From positions 1-38,108 of the forward strand of contig JAPOYS010000060.1 of assembly GCA_026706455.1 (NCBI GenBank): a stretch of DNA of 38,108 nucleotides. The letters are read 5' to 3'. The notes under the pieces are model-generated. The model was not told the origin of the DNA. It saw only the letters and a list, made by a program, of their open reading frames with translations, and ran no database searches. Of the stretch, positions 22,319-30,767 are shown piece after piece (the first letter of the stretch is position 1; each line of letters starts with the position of its first letter). This DNA is from Chloroflexota bacterium. GTDB taxonomy: Bacteria; Chloroflexota; Anaerolineae; Aggregatilineales; Phototrophicaceae. The translations under genes and the position numbers were made by a program.

Positions 22319-22710
22319 GCGTGTCTCCTTAACTTTCTCAAATGAACCTGAGCTAAACTAGCGATACACAAGTTTGCCGACCATAGACCTCCTTAAATCA
22401 TTTATTGGGATTTGGCGCAGCATTTGCCAGCGCGCTGGGCTCTCGCCTACAATTTCAGCGGTGTCTGTCGCGTGTTCAGTACGCGCTAATCGATCCTGAA
22501 CGCCATCGGGTCCACAAGCCGAAGATTGTCTAAGGCCACAAAATAGAACTTAACATTTTTGATAGTGCTGGTCAATTTTTGGCGGGAAATCCATGCAGGC
22601 GCGCCGAATCATGCGCTGTCGCGTAGAATACAGATCAGTTATCGCGCTTCGCCGCTGAAACGGCAGGCTCAACATCGCCAGACCCAAGACCAATACAGGA
22701 GCAGTATGAC
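22319..22710. promoter_or_regulatory. Divergent regulatory region between SBP and amidase genes
   Basis: These 392 bp separate two divergent genes, so they must hold promoters for both. Visible elements are a perfect 12-bp palindrome CCAGCGCGCTGG (22427-22438), a full anti-16S-like AAGGAGG on the minus strand (22394-22388) followed by an eight-codon frame, and an AT-rich patch at 22540-22580. TAGAAT at 22624-22629 could be a -10 box for the amidase but lacks a good -35. No convincing -35/-10 pair was found for the minus-strand operon. Confidence 0.5.
22358..22384 (-). CDS. Possible eight-residue leader peptide upstream of the SBP gene
   Basis: On the minus strand AAGGAGG is followed after 3 nt by ATG and eight codons (MVGKLVYR) ending in TAG, about 40 bp before the SBP start. 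The Shine-Dalgarno match is perfect but the spacing is short. It could be a regulatory leader or chance. No attenuator hairpin is evident after it. Confidence 0.2.
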   Translation of the reverse strand: MVGKLVYR

Positions 22711-24015
22711 ATGAACGCGGAATCCTACGCGCAGCCGCTCGCCCTGAGCGCCGACCTGAAGGCTCTGCAAGGCGGCGCTCTCAGCCTGTCCGCCCTGCTC
22801 GACGCCCTTGAAGCCCGCTTCCATGCGACCGAACCAGCTGTCAAAGCGTATCTGCCCGAGCCGAATCGCTTTCGCCGCCTGCGAAAAGATGCGGAACAGC
22901 TGCAACGCCGTTATCCCGACCCGGCGTCGCGACCGTCTCTATTCGGCGCGCTGCTCGGCGTAAAAGACATCTTCCACGTCCGCGGCTTCATCACCCGCGC
23001 CGGCACAGATGTCCCGCCAGCACTCTTCGCCGGCGAGGAAGCGACTGTGATAAGTCGGCTTAAGACGGCCGGGGCGCTCATCGTCGGCAAGACAGTGACG
23101 ACGGAATTCGCCTATTTCGAACCCGGCGCCACGCGCAATCCGCACAACCTCAATCATAGTCCCGGCGGCAGCAGCAGCGGATCGGCGGCGGCAATCGCGG
23201 GCGGCTTGGCGCAGCTCAGTACCGGCACACAGACCGTCGGCTCCGTCATCCGCCCGGCCGCCTATTGCGGCATCGTCGGCTTCAAACCCTCATTCGGGCG
23301 TGTTCCAACAAAGGGTCTGGTGACCTTCTCGCAATCAGCCGATCATGTCGGTTTCTTCACCGCTGATGTCGCCGCCATGCGTCAAACAGCGCCGGTCGTT
23401 GTCGATGGCTGGCGACCGGTCATAAAGGGCGAAGAGCGTCCGGTACTCGCCGTGCCCGAAGGGGAATACCTGCGGCAATCAACTGCGCTAGATGCCTTTG
23501 AGGCTCAGTTGCGCACGCTTGAGAAGGCTGGATTTCGCGTCAAGCGAATCGGCATATTTGACGACATTGAAGCGATTGACGCCCGCCATCAAGACCTCAT
23601 CGCCGCCGAACTAGCCGACCAGCATCGCGACTGGTTTCCGCAGCACAGTCAGCGCTACCGCCCCCGCACCGCCGATCTGATCCGCTATGGTCAGACCGTG
23701 TCCACTCAGCGCGTGGAGGAGGCGCGCGCCCATCGTCACCAATTGCGCCGGCGCCTGCATCAGGTCATGGATGCTGAAGGGATCGATTTATGGCTCTGCC
23801 CGGCTGCGCCCGATGTCGCACCGCGCGGTCTTGACGCCACCGGCAGCCCCAAGATGAATATGCCCTGGACCCACGCCGGCCTGCCCGCCCTCTCGCTGCC
23901 AGCCGGGCGCGGCATGCTGGGCTTGCCTCTCGGCTTGCAAGCGGTCGCGCACTTCAATAATGATGAAGAACTGCTGGCATGGGCGGCGGAGATCGAGCCG
24001 CTCTTTCGCGGTTAG
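22711..24015 (+). CDS. Amidase-signature family hydrolase
   Basis: This 434-residue cytosolic enzyme hydrolyses an amide bond through a Ser-cisSer-Lys triad. All three residues are visible: Lys85 in GVKD, Ser154 in the glycine/serine-rich loop SPGGSSSGS, and the nucleophile Ser178 in TQTVGSVIRPAAYCG. Their spacings (69 and 24) match the family. AGGAG lies 9 nt before the ATG. Its length is near the low end for GatA-like proteins, and it lacks GatB/GatC neighbours, so it is a stand-alone catabolic amidase rather than tRNA amidotransferase. It is transcribed away from the big transporter operon and converges with a cyclase-family gene 39 bp after its stop. The natural substrate is unknown. Confidence 0.9.
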   Translation: MNAESYAQPLALSADLKALQGGALSLSALLDALEARFHATEPAVKAYLPEPNRFRRLRKDAEQLQRRYPDPASRPSLFGALLGVKDIFHVRGFITRAGTDVPPALFAGEEATVISRLKTAGALIVGKTVTTEFAYFEPGATRNPHNLNHSPGGSSSGSAAAIAGGLAQLSTGTQTVGSVIRPAAYCGIVGFKPSFGRVPTKGLVTFSQSADHVGFFTADVAAMRQTAPVVVDGWRPVIKGEERPVLAVPEGEYLRQSTALDAFEAQLRTLEKAGFRVKRIGIFDDIEAIDARHQDLIAAELADQHRDWFPQHSQRYRPRTADLIRYGQTVSTQRVEEARAHRHQLRRRLHQVMDAEGIDLWLCPAAPDVAPRGLDATGSPKMNMPWTHAGLPALSLPAGRGMLGLPLGLQAVAHFNNDEELLAWAAEIEPLFRG

Positions 24016-24054
24016 ATGGTATGGAGATATATTGTCCGGCCGCGCGTTTCGGTC

Positions 24055-24930
24055 TCAAGCGATCGCCAGCGGATTGACCCAAGACCCGGTCGCGCCGGTC
24101 AATTTCAGCGGTGCGATAATCAGCAGAAACTCATAGCAGCCGGCCGCCGCCAGTTCATCGAGATTCAGATTCTCCACGTGCGTGATCCCGCTATTGACCA
24201 GCAAATAGCGATGAACGGAATGGTCCATCGGCGGCATCGCTTCCACCGCCATGTTGTCCGCCCCGACCAAGGTCATACCCTGCGCGACAAGGAACTGCGC
24301 CGCCTCGAGGTTCAGCCCGGTTTGCGCGTCGCGGTAGACCGGGTCGCCGGCTTGCAGCAGCCGATTTGAGCCGGTGCGTATCAATACAGCCGTATCATCG
24401 CCGATCTCGCTGCCCTGCTTCTCCATTGCGCCACGAATATCATCCGCGCCAACTGGATAGGCCGGCGGCAGCGTGTCGACGCCCTTGTATGCCGCTACAT
24501 CCAACATCACGCCGCGCATGAGGATCGGCGGCATCTGCTCGATGCTCAAATGCGTCTGCCCCGCCGATGTGACGCATTCGCTTGCGGCGACCGTCACACC
24601 CTCGCCGGCGTATAGATGTGGTTCGCCCGCCGAATCCACCTCCCCCGCCGCATTCTGCCGTTCCGCAATATGGCAGAGCGCGTCAATATGCGTGCCGACA
24701 TGGATCGACATGCGGATGACTTCCGCCGCCGCCGTGCTCGGTTCGATCGTCGCCGGGTCGCCATGACGCAAATGCGGCGCAATGGAATAGGACTTCATCG
24801 CCGCGCCCGGCGTCAACATGCCTTCCTGGAAATCAACGCCCAAACTGAAAACTTCGCCGGTCTGGACCAAACCCAAGAGCTCCGGCGTCAGTCGGGGAAT
24901 TGGCAACCTTCCATAAGCAGACGTTGTCAT
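24055..24930 (-). CDS. Cyclase family protein (kynurenine formamidase-like metal hydrolase)
   Basis: This 291-residue cytosolic protein carries the family's metal-binding signature HxGTHxDxxxH as His77, His81, Asp83 and His87 (HVGTHIDALCH). Other expected segments are DVAAYKGVDTL and the later TAVLIRTGSNRLL. Members hydrolyse small amides or lactones (N-formylkynurenine, isatin) in a metal-dependent way. GAGG(TGAGG) lies before the ATG. It stands alone between the amidase (convergent) and the peroxidase fusion gene (upstream, same strand). Formamidase activity would pair naturally with a nearby amidase, but no tryptophan-pathway genes are present. Confidence 0.88.
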   Translation of the reverse strand: MTTSAYGRLPIPRLTPELLGLVQTGEVFSLGVDFQEGMLTPGAAMKSYSIAPHLRHGDPATIEPSTAAAEVIRMSIHVGTHIDALCHIAERQNAAGEVDSAGEPHLYAGEGVTVAASECVTSAGQTHLSIEQMPPILMRGVMLDVAAYKGVDTLPPAYPVGADDIRGAMEKQGSEIGDDTAVLIRTGSNRLLQAGDPVYRDAQTGLNLEAAQFLVAQGMTLVGADNMAVEAMPPMDHSVHRYLLVNSGITHVENLNLDELAAAGCYEFLLIIAPLKLTGATGSWVNPLAIA

Positions 24931-25005
24931 AGCCTCACCTCGATAGCTGTATGAACCGCAAATAGTGTAGCAAATCTCGTCACGCTTGCCTTTGCGAAGT
25001 TGAAG

Positions 25006-27366
25006 CTAGCGCGGCAGGGGATCGAGCGGCAGTCCGCTGGGCAACTCGGCCGGGGTGAAATGGCTCAGGTCGCGGGCGGCCGGATCGGTCAAGGCCATCA
25101 GAAACGCGACCAAATCGGCCACTTCCGCCTGGCTGAGGGGCAGCCCGGCGCGAACCGGCCGGGCAACGGAATGAGCCTGCCGGACGAAGTCATAGGGCAG
25201 CACCTGATCGCGAAACTCCGCCGGCAACTGCTCCTTCCCGTCATAGAGCATATTCGCCCGCCAGGGATCGGCGTGGTGCCAAATCACATCCTCCAGCGAA
25301 CGATACGCGCCGCTATGGAAGTAGGGCGCTGTCAACTCGACATTGCGCAAGCTCGGCGTCTTGAAACGGTATTGATCGCGATAGTCGAAACTCACATTCG
25401 CCCGCCCGAAATCATCCAGCCCGTCGACGCCGTTGTCCTTGCCCGGTCCCAGTTGTGGCGCCAACAGGTTGTGGAAGCCTTGATCGGTAAATAGATCGCC
25501 ACTGTGGCAGCTCGCGCAGTTGACTTCCCGATTGAGCGCGCCGAAAAACAACAACCCGCCGCGCTTCTGCGCTTCGCTGAGCGCCTGCGCGTCGCCGGCG
25601 AGATAGTCGTCCCAAGGCGCAGCCGTGAATATCAGCTGACGCTCGAAGGCCGCAACCGCCTCCGCCAGCCGCCGCATGCTGATATGAGGCGTATCGAAAA
25701 CGGCGGCGAAACGCTCCGCGTAATCCTGATTATTGCGCAAACGCTCAAGCAAGCTCAAGCGGATCACCATCGGCGGAAAGTCGCTGAAGGTCAGTCCCGC
25801 CATTTCGTGCTGCGATGTAACCGGAAAGAGCACTTGCGCCGTGAGGGCATCGGTCATATCCAGATCGTTAACGGCGTCTTCCAGCGTCATCACCATTTTC
25901 GACTCTGGATTTACTGCGACCCGACCATCCCAGAATTGCTGGCTAAGCAAGGCGCTATTGATTATCGTGGGGCTGTTGCGCGGAATGAAGACATCGATGA
26001 ATGGGTTGACGAGCGTGCCGACATGCTCGCGGCCATCTTCACTGCGCATATTGATCATTGCGCGGAATACCCGGCTCTCGCCCAGTCCGTGGCCGCCCGC
26101 GCCGATCGGCAAGACGCGCCCGTCCGTCATGGCGAATTCCGGATGATGGCAAGTGGCGCAAGCGATATTCTGATCGCCCGACAGAATCGGATCAAAGAAG
26201 AGATCCCGGCCCAGCCGCGTCAGTTCGCTTTCCCGCTCGATGAGTTCCCGTCCGGGATAAGGTTTTAAACCCTCAGCTTCGATGACAGCGCGCAAGGCGG
26301 CGTCCAAATCCCGCAGCTCGGCATGACTCGCCGTCGGCTTGTCCCCCGGCGGGAAGCGCAGCGGCGGGTTCGCAGCGGCGTCAAATTGAATTTGCAGCAG
26401 ACGTCCCGAATATGCTTCCGTCACATACAGACTGCCGTCGGGCATGGGCAAGACCGAAACGGGAAAGTGCAGATCCTCCACGACGGTCTCGAGAGCGCCG
26501 CGATCATTGATGCGGCTCAGTCGGCCGCTCGCTTCTCCTTCCCGCAGCTCGCTGAAGCAGTCCCGATCCGGCGTTACCGCGCCATGTTCCAGGATCCAGA
26601 CATCGCCGGCCGCGTCCACCGCCACATCAATCGGCATATTCAAACCGTCGACAACCCGCCGCTGTCCGCCATCGTCACTGACCGCCACCAACTCGCCGCT
26701 ATTCGCGGTATGCGGGCAGCCGCCCAGCAGCGTTACATAGAAGGAATCATCGCCCCGGGCCAACCCGGTCGGCAATGGCTCCAACCGCCCGCCCGCCTGC
26801 CGTGGATTATCCAGCGCCGCAAAGCGATGTCGGTAATGTAATGAGCCGTCAGCGCGCTCCGCTACCAGGCCGTTGCCCGCCGCATCCGTGACCACCATTG
26901 CGCCCATGTCATCCACCGCGATATCAAAGGGATGCAAGAAGAAAACATTGCCGCGATGGTCATGTCGCCGCTCCAGGTCATCAGGGCTGTAGGCGCGGTC
27001 CGGCAGCCGCAGCGCGCGTTCGCTTGGCAGGCTGTATAGCTGTGAACCCGCGACCGCCACAATAATTGCGTCGCCATCGGGCGAGACAGCCAGCGCCGGC
27101 GCGCTGATCAGATTCTGCGTCGAAAATGTGCTGGGAATGCCTGAGATGAGGCGCCCCAGGCTGCCATCCGGTCGCAACAAGCTGATGCCCGCGCTGTACT
27201 CGCCATGTCCGCCGGCCTCGGCGATCAAGACGCCGCCATCGGGCAGCAAGGCCATGCCGGCCGGGTAATATAACCCGGCGGCAACCGTATGTATACTGAT
27301 GCTGTCTTGCGCAAATGAAACAAAGGATACGATGAATAGCAGCCCGGTCAGCGCTAGAGCTTTCAT
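25006..27366 (-). CDS. Beta-propeller/di-haem cytochrome c peroxidase (MauG-like) fusion
   Basis: This 786-residue exported protein has a signal peptide (MKALALTGLLFIVSFVSFAQ). Residues about 25-345 hold NHL/ScyD-like propeller repeats (YYPAGMALLPDGGVLIAEAG, MPIDVAVDAAGDVWILEHGA, FPVSVLPMPDGSLYVTEAYS). From about 380 comes a cytochrome c peroxidase/MauG domain with two haem sites, CATCH (Cys403-His407) and CASCH (Cys617-His621), and LGRDLFFDPILSGDQNIAC, the family's usual entry. Such enzymes reduce peroxide or oxidise protein substrates outside the cytoplasm. The propeller fused in front may bind the partner. No strong ribosome site is visible. It follows iolB by 147 bp on the same strand, but a 22-bp inverted repeat in the gap suggests its own control. 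Confidence 0.88.
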   Translation of the reverse strand: MKALALTGLLFIVSFVSFAQDSISIHTVAAGLYYPAGMALLPDGGVLIAEAGGHGEYSAGISLLRPDGSLGRLISGIPSTFSTQNLISAPALAVSPDGDAIIVAVAGSQLYSLPSERALRLPDRAYSPDDLERRHDHRGNVFFLHPFDIAVDDMGAMVVTDAAGNGLVAERADGSLHYRHRFAALDNPRQAGGRLEPLPTGLARGDDSFYVTLLGGCPHTANSGELVAVSDDGGQRRVVDGLNMPIDVAVDAAGDVWILEHGAVTPDRDCFSELREGEASGRLSRINDRGALETVVEDLHFPVSVLPMPDGSLYVTEAYSGRLLQIQFDAAANPPLRFPPGDKPTASHAELRDLDAALRAVIEAEGLKPYPGRELIERESELTRLGRDLFFDPILSGDQNIACATCHHPEFAMTDGRVLPIGAGGHGLGESRVFRAMINMRSEDGREHVGTLVNPFIDVFIPRNSPTIINSALLSQQFWDGRVAVNPESKMVMTLEDAVNDLDMTDALTAQVLFPVTSQHEMAGLTFSDFPPMVIRLSLLERLRNNQDYAERFAAVFDTPHISMRRLAEAVAAFERQLIFTAAPWDDYLAGDAQALSEAQKRGGLLFFGALNREVNCASCHSGDLFTDQGFHNLLAPQLGPGKDNGVDGLDDFGRANVSFDYRDQYRFKTPSLRNVELTAPYFHSGAYRSLEDVIWHHADPWRANMLYDGKEQLPAEFRDQVLPYDFVRQAHSVARPVRAGLPLSQAEVADLVAFLMALTDPAARDLSHFTPAELPSGLPLDPLPR

Positions 27367-27437
27367 GCCGGCTAGAACCTGACACCGTCAAATTGCTGTG
27401 TATCCACAGTTTAGCACAATTGCATTCGGCTATCCTA

Positions 27438-27459
27438 AATCTAACCTAAATGTTAGATT
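27438..27459 (-). promoter_or_regulatory. 22-bp inverted repeat upstream of the peroxidase fusion gene
   Basis: AATCTAAC (27438-27445) and GTTAGATT (27452-27459) are perfect 8-bp arms around a 6-bp centre. It lies 72 bp upstream of the start codon in a locally AT-rich gap. The stem is too AT-rich and lacks a U-run, so an operator fits better than a terminator. Confidence 0.45.
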
Positions 27460-27513
27460 ACAGCGCCTGACATTCGCGCCTTGCGCAGCGCTGTGGAATC
27501 GCAGATTCCCGCT

Positions 27514-28338
27514 TTACATCAAGGGCAAGCGCATCAAATTGCCGGTGTAATCGTCCTTCAGCCAGGCGTAGTCCGGGTCGTCATAGGACGGCGTCGCCCG
27601 CGCCTCCTCTAGCAACTCGCCCGCGAGGTAATTCAAAAAGTACAGGTTTGAGCCCGGCGCCGCGGAGGTCGAATGGAAGCCCTGCGTCACCAGCACCAGG
27701 TCGCGGTCGCGCACGGCGAATATCTCCTCAAAGTCCTTGTCGCGCCGATAGTTGCGGTGCAGCGCCACGCCTTCCGCCGGGTCCGTCCGGAAATAATAGG
27801 TCTCATCCAGATGGGCCGACCCGCCATAGCCATCATGGCAATGCGGCGGATACCCCGACCAGGCGCCACCGGGCACATAGACTTCATACAATATCAGCCG
27901 TTCCGCCGGCAACGGATGCGCCAGCGTATGATGCACCTGTCGCCGCGCCGCGCCGCCGCCGCGCACTTCCCGCCGTATCTCATCCGGGCCGAACAATCGC
28001 AGCGGGTACTTCCCCTCCGCCGGCGCCGAGCCAATCGCGAACTCAAATTCCCCATCCGCCCTCACGCCAAACTCATGCCCGGGCGGAACGTAGAGCACGG
28101 ACGGCTTCTCCTGAAATACGCCGGCCCGTCTCAGCGCGAAGTCACCGGCCTCGGTTTGCGCTAGCCCGCCCCCTTCCAAGGGCACCAGCGCCAATTCATC
28201 GCCTTCGGTTTGATGCAGATACAGCTGATCGCCGCTCAGGCGAATCACACGGAATGACAGATAAGACCAGCCGGCCGACCCCGGCGTCACATCCAGCGCG
28301 ACCATGTCAGCATGATTTGACTTCAGATGATTGCTCAT
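27514..28338 (-). CDS. iolB: 5-deoxy-glucuronate isomerase
   Basis: This 274-residue cytosolic bicupin converts 5-deoxy-D-glucuronate to 2-deoxy-5-keto-D-gluconate in myo-inositol breakdown. Metal-site features of IolB are present: YPPHCHDGYGG with two His, then LDETYYFRTDP with the Glu, and QGFHSTSAAPG with a later His. Length equals the family norm. The true start is ATG 28338, whose ATGA overlaps the iolC stop by four bases with GAGGGAAGGGG-like ribosome bases upstream; a 43-residue upstream extension in the open frame is rejected. It is the last gene of the uxaC-uxaB-iolC-iolB operon. The other inositol genes (iolG, iolE, iolD) are absent here. Confidence 0.9.
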   Translation of the reverse strand: MSNHLKSNHADMVALDVTPGSAGWSYLSFRVIRLSGDQLYLHQTEGDELALVPLEGGGLAQTEAGDFALRRAGVFQEKPSVLYVPPGHEFGVRADGEFEFAIGSAPAEGKYPLRLFGPDEIRREVRGGGAARRQVHHTLAHPLPAERLILYEVYVPGGAWSGYPPHCHDGYGGSAHLDETYYFRTDPAEGVALHRNYRRDKDFEEIFAVRDRDLVLVTQGFHSTSAAPGSNLYFLNYLAGELLEEARATPSYDDPDYAWLKDDYTGNLMRLPLM

Positions 28339-29330
28339 GCCCTCGCCCCTTCCCTCTCCTCGATAAAGCGCTCGACTTCGCGCCAATAGGGCAGCGCCCT
28401 GGCGCAACCGTGCCGCGTCACCACCAGCGCGCCGCAGGCATTGGCGAATCGCGCCGCCCGCTCCCAATTCCAGCCCTCCGCCCAGCCAGCGATCAATCCG
28501 CTGGCGAAGCCATCACCCGCGCCCACGGTATTGACAATCTCGACCGGGAATCCAGACACATCGACCCGGCCCTCTTTGTCAAGGATCGACACGCCCCGCT
28601 CGCCGCGCTTGACGATGAGCAGGACATCGCGCTCGGCGCAATAGTCGTCCAAGCGCCTCCCCAAGCCCCCGCGATCCGTCACTTTCCCGCCTTTCATGAC
28701 GAGCTCCGGCGTCGGCGAAAGCGCCGCCTCGAATTCCTCTTCCGTGCCGATGATGACATCGCAAAGCGGGATCACGCGCCGCATATTCAAGCCGAAAGCC
28801 AGTGGGTGCGACCATTGATCCGGGCGCAGATCCAGGTCGATAAATGTCTTAAGCCCCAGCTCGCGCGCCTGCTCCGCCAGATACAGGCAGGCATCTCGCG
28901 CGCCGCCGCGGCTCAGGGCGGTGCCCGAAAGCTGAAGCGCCCGCGCCTCGCCCAAAGGCAGCCTCCGCGCTTCTTCTATCGTCAAGTGGATATCGGCCGG
29001 GTTCTCACGATAAAATAGCAGCGGGAAGCGGTCCGGCGGCTGCACGCCAACCACCGCCATGCCAGTCCGGCGGCCTGACTTCGTCAAGACATGATCCGTA
29101 ATCACCCCCTCTCTGCTCAAATAATGCCTGACGAACTTGCCCACTTCGTCATCGCCGACAGCTGTGAACGCGATCGCCGTCAGTCCCAGCCTGCTTGCGC
29201 CTATGGCGATGTTGACCGGGCTGCCGCCCACAGCCGTCTCGAAGGCCGTGATGTCGTGAAACTCAGCGCCGATATCGCGGGCGAATAGATCCATGGACAC
29301 CCGCCCGACCGTGATCAAGTCGACCGTCAT
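28335..29330 (-). CDS. iolC: 5-dehydro-2-deoxygluconokinase (PfkB family)
   Basis: This 331-residue cytosolic sugar kinase phosphorylates 2-deoxy-5-keto-D-gluconate, the product of IolB. The PfkB N-terminal signature is seen as VGGSPVNIAIGASRLG (GGSP at 35-38), and the C-terminal one as NTVGAGDGFASG with catalytic Asp273. The opening DLITVGRVSMDLFARDIG and the internal FYRENPADIHL are closer to IolC than to KDG kinases. The start overlaps the uxaB stop by four bases (ATGA) and its stop overlaps iolB the same way, so it is tightly coupled. A 2-keto-3-deoxygluconate kinase role cannot be fully excluded given the hexuronate genes upstream. Confidence 0.88.
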   Translation of the reverse strand: MTVDLITVGRVSMDLFARDIGAEFHDITAFETAVGGSPVNIAIGASRLGLTAIAFTAVGDDEVGKFVRHYLSREGVITDHVLTKSGRRTGMAVVGVQPPDRFPLLFYRENPADIHLTIEEARRLPLGEARALQLSGTALSRGGARDACLYLAEQARELGLKTFIDLDLRPDQWSHPLAFGLNMRRVIPLCDVIIGTEEEFEAALSPTPELVMKGGKVTDRGGLGRRLDDYCAERDVLLIVKRGERGVSILDKEGRVDVSGFPVEIVNTVGAGDGFASGLIAGWAEGWNWERAARFANACGALVVTRHGCARALPYWREVERFIEEREGARA

Positions 29331-30763
29331 CGCTCAATCCTCCGCAGCAAGTCCAACAGCGCGCCCGCTTCAATTGCATCCAAGACCTCGCTGACGCCCT
29401 CGACCAGTCCCGGCGCCTCCGTTAGGTCCCGCTCCCAAAGCGCTCGGTTGCTCAACACCGCCCCGGCCAGCGCCGCACTCGATTCCGCCTCGTTCCAAAG
29501 TCGCCTGAACCAAGCCAAGACCTCCGCATCATCGTTCAGCACGATCAAGTCGCCGCGGTACAATCGGATGAAACCGGCCAGCGCAACCACCAGCCGCGCC
29601 GGCAATTCACCCCTCGCCTCCATGTAACCCAGCAGCGACGGCAGAATCCGTTCTTTCACCTTCGCCGAGCTATTCAGCGAGATCGTCTCCAGCCGATGAT
29701 GGATGCGCGGATTAAGAAAGCGATCGAAGACATCCCGCGCGAAACTTTCCAACTCGGCGCGCGGCACACCGCTCACTGACGGAATCACTTCTTCAAAGAT
29801 CAACTCCTGAATGAAGCGTCCCAGCGCATCATGCTCCATCGCTTCCCGCACCGATTCCAGACCGAGCAAAATCCCCAGCGGCACCATCGATGTATGCGCG
29901 CCGTTCAGCAAGCGCACCTTGATCCTGCGATAGGGGGCGGCATCGGCTACGATCTTGACATTCAGCGGCGTCCGCGTTCGATCCACCGGGAACTCATCCA
30001 GAAGACTCGGCGGCGCTTCAATGATCCAGCTGTGATAAATCTCGCCGGCCACCAGCAGCCGATCTTCGTAACCCAACTCCGCAAATATCCCCTCCGCCTC
30101 CGCCGCGGGATAGCCCGGGATGATGCGATCGACCAGCGTATTGCAGAACAGATTATGAGTTACAACCCAATCGGCGAAACCGGACTCAAGGCTCCACAGG
30201 GCGGCATAATCGAGGATGATCGCGCGCAAGCGCCCCCCATTATCCTCGATCAGCTCGGTCGGGATGATGATGCAGCCTTTGTCCGCCGCGCCGGCAAAGT
30301 GGCGATATCGCTCGTAGAGAAAACGCGTCAGCTTGGCCGGAAAGGTCCCCGGCGGCTCGTCCGATGCCATGTCGTCTGCCGAAAAGATGATGCCCGCTTC
30401 CGTAGTATTGGAAAAGATGAAGCGGATTTCCGGCTGCCGCGCCAAGGCCAGATAGGCGGCGAAGTCCTGATACGGGTACAGCGTCCGATTGACCGCGCTG
30501 ATCAACCGCGTCTGCTCCAGGAACTGCCCGTCTCGAACGCCATGCAGCCAGGTCGTGAACAAGCAATCCTGCGCATCCAGCGCCTCATACGCGCCGGGCG
30601 TCGCCTTTACCAGCGCGATGCCGCTGCCGAAATCGGCCTCGTCGTTGAGCAAATCCACGACCCAGTCGACGAAGCCGCGCAAGAAGTTGCCGCCGCCGAA
30701 CTGCACGATGCGCTCCGGATAGCGTTCGGGATTCCCCGCCAGTCTCCGCGTCAAGGTTTCCAT
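29327..30763 (-). CDS. uxaB: Tagaturonate reductase (altronate oxidoreductase)
   Basis: This 478-residue cytosolic member of the mannitol dehydrogenase family reduces D-tagaturonate to D-altronate with NADH. The nucleotide-binding stretch RIVQFGGGNFLRGF lies at residues 18-31. The catalytic polyol-dehydrogenase motif is visible as Lys281, Asn286 and His289 in KVRLLNGAHT. The opening METLTRR matches the usual start of the family. An in-frame ATG 12 bp upstream (30775) would overlap uxaC but has no ribosome site. It begins 4 bp after the uxaC stop and overlaps iolC by four bases. Altronate dehydratase (uxaA), the next enzyme, is not in the window. Fructuronate reductase (UxuB) is a less likely alternative. 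Confidence 0.88.
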   Translation of the reverse strand: METLTRRLAGNPERYPERIVQFGGGNFLRGFVDWVVDLLNDEADFGSGIALVKATPGAYEALDAQDCLFTTWLHGVRDGQFLEQTRLISAVNRTLYPYQDFAAYLALARQPEIRFIFSNTTEAGIIFSADDMASDEPPGTFPAKLTRFLYERYRHFAGAADKGCIIIPTELIEDNGGRLRAIILDYAALWSLESGFADWVVTHNLFCNTLVDRIIPGYPAAEAEGIFAELGYEDRLLVAGEIYHSWIIEAPPSLLDEFPVDRTRTPLNVKIVADAAPYRRIKVRLLNGAHTSMVPLGILLGLESVREAMEHDALGRFIQELIFEEVIPSVSGVPRAELESFARDVFDRFLNPRIHHRLETISLNSSAKVKERILPSLLGYMEARGELPARLVVALAGFIRLYRGDLIVLNDDAEVLAWFRRLWNEAESSAALAGAVLSNRALWERDLTEAPGLVEGVSEVLDAIEAGALLDLLRRIER

Positions 30764-30767
30764 AGGG

